This document shows positions 56,100 through 64,000 of a DNA stretch of 64,000 bases, in pieces. Each line of letters begins with the position of its first letter. Position 1 is the stretch's first letter. The notes beneath the pieces were generated by a model. That model did not search any database, was not told the origin of the DNA, and saw only the letters and a program-made list of their open reading frames with translations. The stretch lies in the NCBI GenBank assembly GCA_022457155.1, contig JAJGOT010000099.1, positions 1,030,001 to 1,094,000 of the forward strand, read 5' to 3'. Origin of the DNA: Cladopsammia gracilis. Taxonomy: Eukaryota; Cnidaria; Anthozoa; Scleractinia; Dendrophylliidae. A program made the translations under genes and the position numbers.

Positions 56100-56637
56100 C
56101 TATTTTGACCCACGGGAAGCTCAATTGTAGCAGGTGTTTTAGAAATTTAGACAAAACGAAGGTGTATTCAATTTGTTTGTCCCAAGCATTATTGGCTTCT
56201 TTTAAACAGAAAGTGGACTTCAGTTTTCTGAACAATCATCATGATTGCTAACTAATAATTTCATATCCCATATTCACAACTAAAAGAAAAACCATTGATA
56301 TCTCAGTTTTTATTTCTGTGAAGCAGGTGGGAGAGTGACTGTTGAGATGCACATGTATAATGTCAATTATATCAAATTAGCCCTTCGAACGGTTTTTAAA
56401 TATTAAAATCGGCAGTAAATAGTTGTTTATTCCAAACAAATTTCTATCGAATGAATGAATGAACATTTTTTGTTCTCTCTTGACTCTAATCATGAAAAAT
56501 CTCATTTTATCCTCTGTGAATATTAAAAGCTAATTTATTCCTATAACCGAACGTTTTTAAGAAATTTAAGTATTTTAACTGTGGTTAATGAGTTCTGCGG
56601 TGTATGTGAAAGCCATTATTGGCTTGTCATTAGTCCT
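56100..56637. other. No gene seen
   Basis: AT-rich; upstream flank of the orphan exon. Confidence 0.35.
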
Positions 56638-56673
56638 GTCACTTCGCTGTTATTTTAATAACAGCGAAGTGAC
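56638..56673. repeat. Perfect hairpin, 17-bp arms
   Basis: gtcacttcgctgttatt and its exact complement with a 2-nt centre. Confidence 0.85.
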
Positions 56674-56921
56674 TAAAATCGTGTCATTGTGCAATAGGCG
56701 TAATGATTATTTTCCTGTCCGGAAAATTGTATGACAAAGCTCCCAGTAGTTTTTCACTCATACTTTCTTGTGACCTGAGTATGCTCTGCCCCTCCCTAGT
56801 TCTGTGCTAATCCCCAGTTAAAAAAGTAAAATCTCTTTGATTTTTGTGTCTACTTACTGGGCATCTGCGCGTAGATAACTATTGCTATCGATGGTGTCAC
56901 CGGAAGTTTGTTATCCTTTTT

Positions 56922-56953
56922 ATCTCGTTAATGCGCGCATGCGCTAACGAGAT
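56922..56953. repeat. Dispersed short hairpin, ATCTCGTTA...TAACGAGAT
   Basis: Same layout as 21822-21853 with an alternating GCGCGCATGCGC centre, followed by 'atag'. Confidence 0.55.
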
Positions 56954-57502
56954 ATAGTGGTTGTACAGATGTAAAAATGGGTTTCCTTCAGTTGTTAACT
57001 TTTGTCCGGTGGGTGGGGGGTACTTCTTTATACCAGCGGCCAACAGCGCTGTAAGGGCACCAAAGGATATGGTTCGTGATACGGTTAGCATTTCAAGAAG
57101 GGCGTCGCACACCGCCAGTAAAAATTTTGGGGAGTACTCCCGGACCCATTGTTAATTTCCCTAAGGTATATATTGACATGAGCTTTTCATATGTCACGTT
57201 ACCGGTCCAAGTTTCAAATATGTTTTTAAGTGGACATGTCACGTTTATTATGGTAAAGAATTTCGGGCCTTTCCCGTTACTCCCATAAATGAGCTATATA
57301 GGTATGTACCGCTCTGAAGGGCATGGTTTCCAGGCAGTTCAGTCTGGGATAGGGTATAATAATCAGAGATTTTTGGTCAAGAATAGGGTATCATTTTCCG
57401 TGAAACTGAGCACTTACTTGAAGAATGTAGTCTAGACAAGGTTTCCTGGTAAATGCTATTTAAAAATCGGTACGGCGAGCAGTACGGCATTTTTACTGAC
57501 CC

Positions 57503-57735
57503 CTGGGGGCCGTTTCTCGAAAGACCCGGTAATTACCGAGCCCGGAAAGCTGTTTTATTTTCATTGAAGATCGAGGTTTCAAAAGTTTTGCAGATAATAC
57601 GATAAAACCATCAGTTAGCAAAACAAATGGACTGGTTTGTTCGCTAGGACCTGCGCTTTTATTCTTTAGATTTTGATTTAAATATTTGGCTTCGGGCCCG
57701 AAACGTTACCGGGAGTTCCGAGAAACGGGCCCCTG
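57503..57735. mobile_element. Foldback MITE with hAT-like CAGGGGCC ends
   Basis: The right end (complement) CAGGGGCCCGTTTCTCGGAA pairs with left CTGGGGGCCGTTTCTCGAAA; second-tier inverted words 'cccggtaa' and 'ttaccggg'. CAGGG starts are typical of hAT elements. An 8-bp target duplication is not evident. Confidence 0.6.
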
Positions 57736-57899
57736 GTAACTAAGTAACAAACTTTTTGGAAAATAGGAATACGTCTACGATAGCGTAGGGTTTTTCGCTG
57801 TTTAGTCTAGAATACGGTTGCAAATTCAGCTAAAACTGTCTACTATAGGTTAAGGGCCTCAGAGTCCCAGCGGCACATCCCCACCCAAAAAATAATCAA

Positions 57900-58185
57900 T
57901 CAGAAAATAAAATGTGTCAAAAAAACTAAAAACAAACCTGTAACGTGATGTGACGTACAATGATTTGACTCAACACAAAATCGCAACAAGAGAGAACGAC
58001 GATAGGGGCAAAGAAGGGAGATATTGTGTAACCGAAGCGCCAAGCAATGAAATCTGTAAAAATACTTGCTGTACACCAAGCATTTCGATGCATCTCTTTG
58101 AAACACAGCCATCAGTGACGACGAAATAGCTGGTGGATATGTACCGAGCCGCGAAGCCATTTTCGATATATTTCACATAGTATAG
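57900..58185 (-). other. ORF region, exon status uncertain
   Basis: Two overlapping minus ORFs (57900-58160 and 57970-58176) with ATG starts. One gives a Cys/Arg-rich 86-residue product without a recognised domain. They could be a first exon or chance. Confidence 0.25.
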
Positions 58186-58189
58186 GATT

Positions 58190-58430
58190 TTTTTAGAATT
58201 TTGATGATTAGAATTAGAGTTTTGTGGTGTTTATGTTAGTGAGTTATCACTGGTAGTTTTTTAATTCTAGTTTTAATAAGTAGATTCTGTAGTTCTAATT
58301 AGTAGATTCTGGTCTCAAATTTTTATTGATTCGTTTTTGTATTTTTTAGATTATATTTTAGATAGTTAAGTGTCCCCTATTAGCAGTGTGGAGTCCCCTC
58401 AGCTATATTTTGACTGACACGTTAAGAAAG

Positions 58431-58493
<63 letters not shown>
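58190..58493 (+). mobile_element. Probable LINE 3'UTR with (ATT)n tail
   Basis: An AT-rich segment with 'tgtcccctattagca' and 'gacacgttaagaaagtcatt' leading into about 60 bp of ATT repeats, the usual 3' tail of CR1/L2-type LINEs. No coding part remains. Confidence 0.45.
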
Positions 58494-58494
<1 letters not shown>

Positions 58495-58817
58495 AGAGTT
58501 TATTGTATATACACCTAATTGCAATAGCGTTGTCATATAAAAAAATAAAAAGAAAAAAGAAAAAAAAATGGAATTAATTAACCAAGTGATGTGATTTGAA
58601 GTTCGCTTGATGATCAGCCCCGAATAGCATCAAAATGACACCAAGAAACTGATGCAAATGATTCCAATCAATAACATTATTAATATACAGCTATAAACGT
58701 GCGTGTTCTGAATGTTGCAAGGTATGTTGATTATTGTTGTTTTTTTTTTTGCCTTTTGCATTTTTCTTTTCGCTTTTTAATATGACAACGTTATTGCAAT
58801 ATAATGGTTAACATTTT

Positions 58818-58986
58818 TTATTTTACAGAAGCACAACATTTTTCCCTTCAACCCACATGTTCCACTAACAATACCCAGTCTAGAAACAAAACCTCTTCAA
58901 GAATACTTCCCACTTGCTCAGAATGCTACAAGCCAATGCCTGATCATAAAGGTCGATGTAAGACTGAAGTAACATGGCTGTCTTAG
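58818..58986 (+). CDS. Possible terminal exon with a zinc-knuckle-like motif
   Basis: An acceptor-like TTTTATTTTACAG precedes 58828. One frame reads AQHFSLQPTCSTNNTQSRNK, TSSRILPTCSECYKPMPDHK and GRCKTEVTWLS, then stop. The CSECYKPMPDHKGRC pattern (CxxCxxPMxxHxxxC) suggests a small zinc-binding knuckle at a C-terminus. No upstream exon is found. Confidence 0.35.
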
Positions 58987-58989
58987 TTT

Positions 58990-59930
58990 TGATGACTACG
59001 TGGCCAAATGCTAAGATTATAAATTATCAGTTTTTTTTTCACATTCCGATAAAACTTATATTCATATTAATTCTGAATGCTGTTGTATTTGACGTGGTCA
59101 CTTTGAAAAAGATGCTAAAGGTAACTCGGAAATGGGCCATTGTGATCTGATAAATAAAATGCCATACAAATCATTGCTACTAAATACTCTGAATTCAAAA
59201 AATACAAAAATTAACTAAGTAAAAGGGCTCTCTAGTCAAGATAGATTGAATGTAAGTACTTTTGCCACCCCCACCCCTCCCAATTTGCCCCGTAGCAACC
59301 AAATTCGCCTCCCAATTGGCTTAATATATAATCAAGTTGAGATTTCCCCTCAGTGAAAAAAAAGACTATTTTGAACAAATAAGCTAGACTAACAACAAAA
59401 TTAGTTACATTCACATTCGTAATTATTTTGTTGCTCATGACTTTTATTGATTTCGTACATTCGTAGCTCCTAAAAGAACCGTTGAGTCCTCTATGACTGC
59501 AATGTCTAACTCCACGATTAGACCTACAGGTATTTTCAGTGTTTCCCTCCATGTTCTCTGTCCTGCCGAGACGTATATCCAGTTGACTCATGCGACTCGT
59601 ATTTTGTGCTTTTGCTATGATAAACACAGGCAGGAAGTCGCCTCGTCTTATCCCACCCCATATATTATATATTTGACGCAAGTGTCAGAAACAAAACACG
59701 CGCGAAGACATAGAGGTCAAACCCATTCTGAAGTGATGCTACTTTTCCCGCCAAAAAAACATCAACTTGCAAAGACCATTTAGCAGCTTTACAATACTAC
59801 ACCATCACATAATACCTCTCACGTCTTTAGCATATTTACCTATCAAAGGCACCCACCTTTTCCAGTTCTTGTTGTTGTTTTTTTATTAACCTTACGTTCT
59901 CTCTCATTAACGAGATGGCTTTAAGAGCCC
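58990..59930. other. No gene confirmed
   Basis: A minus ORF (59232-59681) and a plus ORF (59493-59783) overlap and have no recognised domain. Confidence 0.35.
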
Positions 59931-60054
59931 TTTGATTTAACCCGCAAGCGTAATGAACGGGTTATCGGTAACGGTGGCTATACAATATAAATAATTTTTT
60001 CAATACAATATCCTTTATTAGTTTTCCCAAATTGGATCTTTCAAACTAAGTTAC

Positions 60055-61170
60055 TCACTCACTCACTCACTCGCTCACTCCTTCCATCAGCTGTAAACTT
60101 AGTGACTTATGCTTTGTTACGAATGCGTTTCGTAACAAGAACAGCGTGAATCCAGCGATAACAATAACTAATTTGTTGTAAACGAATATAAACAACAATA
60201 AGCTTAAAGATGTTTCGCATTTGCAGTCTTAAATGCAACATTAAAATCGATCTTAAAGGATTTTCCAATCGAGACACGCATTTTGATGTGTATCTACCTT
60301 AAGGTGGTCAGACACGAGGGGTCATGTAGCAGAGACATGTCGCAGCGACATGTAGCAGCGACAAAAATTTGTGTAGTGCACACTGAGGGACATGTAGCAG
60401 GGACGTGCGCCGGGACATGTAGCAGGGACAAAATCATAGCGCTTGCACACACATGAAAATGTTGCGAGGGCACGTCTCAGGGACATATGTTGCAGCGACA
60501 CGTCCCCTCGTGTGAACTGATGCTTTCGCAATTGTGCAACACCAATTTTGGGGACATTTTGTCCCCGCGACATGTCGTACGGAGTTCAACTTGTTGAACT
60601 TCATGGGACACGTCGCGGGAACAAAATGTCCCCAAAATTGGTGTTGCACAATTGTGAAAGTATCAGTTCACATGAGGGGACGTGTTGCTGCCACATGTCC
60701 CTGAGACATGTCCCCGAAACATTTTCATGTGTGTGCAAGCGCTATGATTTTGTCCCTGTTACATGTCCCCGCTGCATGTCCCTGCTACATGTCCCTCAGT
60801 GTGCACTACACAAATTTTTGTCGCTGCTACATGTCGCTGCGACATGTCCCTGCTACGTGACCCCTCGTGTCTGACCACCTTTACAATAACAAAATTCAGT
60901 CAGTGAGCATGTGTTTCTCGATGCCTCGTGGGCTAGCGCCTGATTTGCACTCGGGAGGCCCAGGTTCAATTCACCCTCAGCACCGTTTTTTTTCTTCGAA
61001 CTGGACATTATGAAAGTGATTTACTTTTTTTTTGCGTTCGTCAAAAATCCTTACGTTTAATTTTGAAAGAAATATCGAACCGTGTCAGTGTGAAAACATA
61101 GGCTTACCGCAATACTGCGTAATGTGTTAGCATTTCTTATTCACGGGTTGGCTCTTAGGAGCTTTTGATT
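60055..61170. mobile_element. Dispersed repeat, inverted copy of 8145-9225
   Basis: Starts with (CTCA)n at 60056 and ends with 'ggttggctcttaggagctttt'. Contains the tRNA-like block (A-box-like 'tcgtgggctagcgcctgat', box B-like AGGTTCAATTC at about 60962) in plus orientation, followed by a T-run. A foldback at 60303-60879 is inserted in it. Confidence 0.75.
60303..60879. mobile_element. Foldback of the 'gggacatgtcc' word type with documented empty site
   Basis: Ends GGTGGTCAGACACGAGGGGT, exact inverted repeats, flanked by TTAA (60299-60302) and TTTA (60880-60883). The related copy at about 8960 reads 'gtatctagcTTAAaacaata' in the same orientation with no insertion. The 577-bp interior is a near-continuous inverted array of gacatgt words around a central 'ttcaacttgttgaa' palindrome (60591-60604). 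No gene. Confidence 0.85.
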
Positions 61171-62205
61171 ATTGTTCTAAGAATGTTTAAAATGTTAATT
61201 AACTCTTTTTAAAAATCGCCTAAGGATAAAGTTACTAAAGGATTATGGAACTCTTAAGAACTCTATTTTTGTTATTTTTATTGTAAATAGTAGTCAATAG
61301 TGTATATAAACATAATCTTAGTAAAATTTTAATAGTATTTGAAAATTCTCTTTGGGAAAGTCAATGAAGTGTGTATGTATTGATGCATATACCCCTCGTT
61401 ATTATGCCTCTCGGTTTGCACGACGTGTTATTTCGTGCGTCTCACTAATGTAAGAGTCTTCCTATCAGTTAACGTCTCAATTTAGTTTCTTGATTTATTG
61501 CTTGGTTTTGAAATTTGCAATATCAGGTTTACTAAACTCATCATGAACATTATATTTTTCTCATTTCATTGCCGAGCTTAAAATGTAAAATCACGTTTTA
61601 TTATTTATCTCTAAAACCATATTTACTAAATCTTTATTTAATACAAATATTAAAACCTGAGAGAAAAGAGTTAGCCTTTTACTAAATTTGTTAATAGCAG
61701 GTGATAGGTATCACGTTTTAAATTTATTTCTCATCTGTTGAAAACAGGCCCTCGCCAAATAAGAGCCGGCAAACAATTTGCTTTAGGATTTGGTTCTACA
61801 ACAGTCAATTAAAAACCGCTCCACTCCCTAATTAAAGATATAATTGTCTTCTGTCAATAGAACATTGCGGCGTGAATTTGAAGTTCCCCTGCTTTTGTCT
61901 ATTTGGGGACTAATAATATTGTAAGTACAAAACACTTCTATTTGTTTTCCGGTTAACGAAAAATCACGCGACACGGGGACCACGTGCACGGAAGGGTGCT
62001 GAGAATAGTTTACCGTATTGGCCCTTCAGCCCACCAATGAATGTTCCAAACAAAATCCCCTGTAATTACATTTGTCTCGCTTCACTTTAGCCCCCTCTTT
62101 GAAATGACACTCGTCGCTGTTGTTCTTGTTGAAGAAAACAAGAAATGTCGAAAAGTAAGCTAAATCTCTGACTGCACTATCAGAAAATAAAAACCCTTTC
62201 TTGGA
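61171..62205. other. No gene seen
   Basis: AT-rich; a short minus ORF at 62026-62244 overlaps a MITE and is not supported. Confidence 0.4.
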
Positions 62206-62211
62206 TTGCTG

Positions 62212-62352
62212 CAATAGAGGTTTTGCACGGCAGCCATGTTGCATGGCAGGAACAATAGATTCTTTTTCCCATGGGAAAGAATGTTCTTTCTAATGCAAAA
62301 CATTTTCATTGTTCCTGCCATGCAACATGGCTGCCGTGCTAAACCTCTATTG
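62212..62352. mobile_element. Foldback MITE, 45-bp arms
   Basis: Arms 62212-62256 and 62308-62352 (caatagaggttttgcacggc...) differ at one base. Same family as 23237-23363. Confidence 0.8.
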
Positions 62353-63580
62353 TAGACAGAAGTAGCTGGGATGTTCTAAAAATTAATAGCATTTTTAGAA
62401 CCGTTACCCCACTCCCCCTTTCCAATGTTGGAATCTCAGCCAACAATTTCGCATTAAAAAATTCTAGTTATAACCGATATTGTAAAAGGGGGAGGGAAGA
62501 GAAAGAATTGAATGGTAAAGTAAAAGACTACCAACCTTCCCAACACTTTTGTCTTTGATTGTAGTATTCAAAACTGGTAGCTAGCTGGTTTGGAATATGA
62601 TATTGCTTGGCGGAAAACGATTTATTAAAGTCATGCAGTTTATACATCATCAAAACGTATTTTATTCAAAATCTACAAATTTTAAGCTGATTTTTTCGCC
62701 TTCAAAATAAATATTTACAGACATGCACAGTATCTGTGCTTGAAATGTTTTTGTCGTCGTCAGAATTAAAGTAAAGTTGTTATCCTTAAATTTACCTACA
62801 ATCAAAATTCTGATATGCATTTTGCTGCGATACAAATATCTGAATCCAGCCGTGTTTAAAGTAATCGTCAGTTAAATATATCGAAGCCCGACAAAAACAA
62901 GGAATTGAAAACAAAAACGTCTTTTCTTCTTTAAAGGCTAATATCCTGGCTTTATGTCAATTTTTAACAGGTCCCTCAATGAGCGAACAATACTGTCTTA
63001 CAGAGGGATTATACCTGCATAAATATTATTTGTGTATCACATGTTGAATAAGTGCAAATTTCTACAAAATTAATTAAGAACATTAATCTTACTTAACAAA
63101 AAAGTCCTTTAAAGATTAAAAATGAGTTATTAGAATCAGTCAAATGTTAATTAAAAAGTAACTTTCAATTACTTACAGTGAATTTTCTAGGTGTTGAATT
63201 ATGTGTTCTACAGACATTACAGTTTCTAAAACTGGACCACCCTTGTCAGCCGTGATAAATTAAATAACAATTATTCCTGCCAAAACACGAACGGATTTAA
63301 ACTAAATTGTCAATGTCCTTATGATGTTCCACTCTTGATCGTCAAAGCATCATCTTGTTCATTGAAAGAGGCAAACAGAAGTGTAAAGCAAAATCTCGAT
63401 AAATACAATTTTCAACACAAGATACTGATATCGGTACTAGTGGTTTCCTCTGGATCGATCAAGATCGAGATGACGGCTGAGCGATTCAAAATAAAACAGT
63501 TATTAATCCTTGTAGGTAAGCAGTTTTTAAATACATAAATTTAGATTTTTTCCTAGAATGCAAAGCTCAACTTTCTACCG
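62353..63580. other. Presumed 3' flank of the right-edge gene; no feature resolved
   Basis: AT-rich non-coding DNA. A plus ORF at 63335-63538 is not supported. Confidence 0.35.
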
Positions 63581-64000
63581 TTAAACAACAATCTCTTCTT
63601 CTTCAGATTGTGACAAGTACACAAGGACCACGCTTGGTCTTTGTTGCTCCACCTGATTACCTGAGCTTGGAGTTTCAGCTGTATTACTAGCGCCGCTTTC
63701 CTCTTCATTATCAACGCTTTCTTGAATAGTGTTTTCTGGCGCAGTCAGAGATAATATAGGCCTTGAAAAAGGTGATCGATTGTTCGTCAAATACACAGGG
63801 GTTTGAACGTTGCCACGTGTAGGGCTTTCTGAGGCACGCGTGGAGAGTGATCCGGGGGAATGTAATGGTGGATTTGGTGAGAGTGAAGATGGATGATAGC
63901 GCGGCGCAGATCTGTAGTGATGTGGGTGGTAGCGTGGTAAGAGTGAACCTGAAGTTTGCGCGGCAGAGTTTGGAACTGGGCTTAACCTATGTGGACTGTG
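63581..64000 (-). CDS. C-terminal exon of a gene entering from the right edge
   Basis: The minus frame is open from the window end to a stop at 63581, 139 residues. It is rich in Ser, Pro, His, Tyr and Asn (LLPRYHPHHYRSAPRYHPSS), then an acidic stretch (ESVDNEEESGASNTAETPSS) and a C-terminus SQSEEEEIVV. Composition is that of a disordered cytoplasmic tail or linker, and the terminal hydrophobic IVV could be a PDZ ligand. No domain identifies the protein. No acceptor is visible inside the window, so the exon continues beyond it. Confidence 0.6.
   Translation of the reverse strand, partial: HSPHRLSPVPNSAAQTSGSLLPRYHPHHYRSAPRYHPSSLSPNPPLHSPGSLSTRASESPTRGNVQTPVYLTNNRSPFSRPILSLTAPENTIQESVDNEEESGASNTAETPSSGNQVEQQRPSVVLVYLSQSEEEEIVV

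Noticed and set aside
57706..57724. Hammerhead-like 'gaaacgtta'
   Set aside because: No CUGANGA core or helix II upstream; it belongs to the inverted words of a foldback MITE.

Overview
The window looks like nuclear DNA of an anthozoan cnidarian, most likely a stony coral. It is AT-rich and intron-containing. Its recognisable host genes encode secreted proteins that pair a PAN/apple domain with a fibrinogen-C-like domain of the contactin-associated type, and its repeats (Penelope-like elements, CR1/L2-type LINEs, TTAA-flanked DNA transposons, long foldbacks, long TA runs) fit cnidarians. Species-level assignment is inference.

Host genes are few and all lie on the minus strand. Genes A (15872-19994) and B (24775-27605) are two-exon paralogues: signal peptide plus PAN, then fibrinogen-like. 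Gene C (46124-51924) has four exons with matching phases: signal peptide, PAN, EGF, fibrinogen-like. A broken fibrinogen-like exon (44598-44905) and an orphan duplicate of gene C's first exon (55938-56034) show continuing local duplication. A further minus-strand gene enters at the right edge (63581-64000): a Ser/Pro-rich tail ending in an acidic, possibly PDZ-binding C-terminus. Weaker exon-like or transposon-derived coding pieces lie at 470-590, 10625-10795, 12764-12994, 18235-18475, 26569-26706 and 58818-58986.

Most of the rest is repeats. 1-6400 holds dispersed repeats and an 850-bp direct duplication. 7018-7995 is a TTAA-flanked piggyBac-like element with a second foldback nested in it. 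8145-9225 is a repeat whose inverted copy lies at 60055-61170. 11606-14643 is a 3-kb element bounded by inverted ends and GGCGACTTT runs. 20176-21550 is a three-copy 457-bp tandem repeat. 21872-23873 is a composite inverted-repeat element. 28715-34810 is a (CTGTAGTAC)n array interrupted by two LINEs. Next to it is a Penelope-like fragment (34809-35500) that ends in what folds as a complete hammerhead ribozyme. 38905-39861 is a 33-bp minisatellite. 41569-45450 is a run of TA microsatellites, tRNA-like repeats and long palindromes. 46872-49329 is a candidate element that fills gene C's third intron and carries a 5S rRNA-like sequence.

Internal duplications (35620/52547; 50495/53990; 8145/61170) supply empty insertion sites. 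They support four insertions: 37171-38189, 54071-54358, 54970-55377 and 60303-60879. The signals most worth follow-up are the hammerhead ribozyme and related cores, and a set of unrelated-sequence foldbacks that share a GGCCC-N-TTYACAC-like end, TTA-type target duplications and an interior built from inverted copies of one short word.
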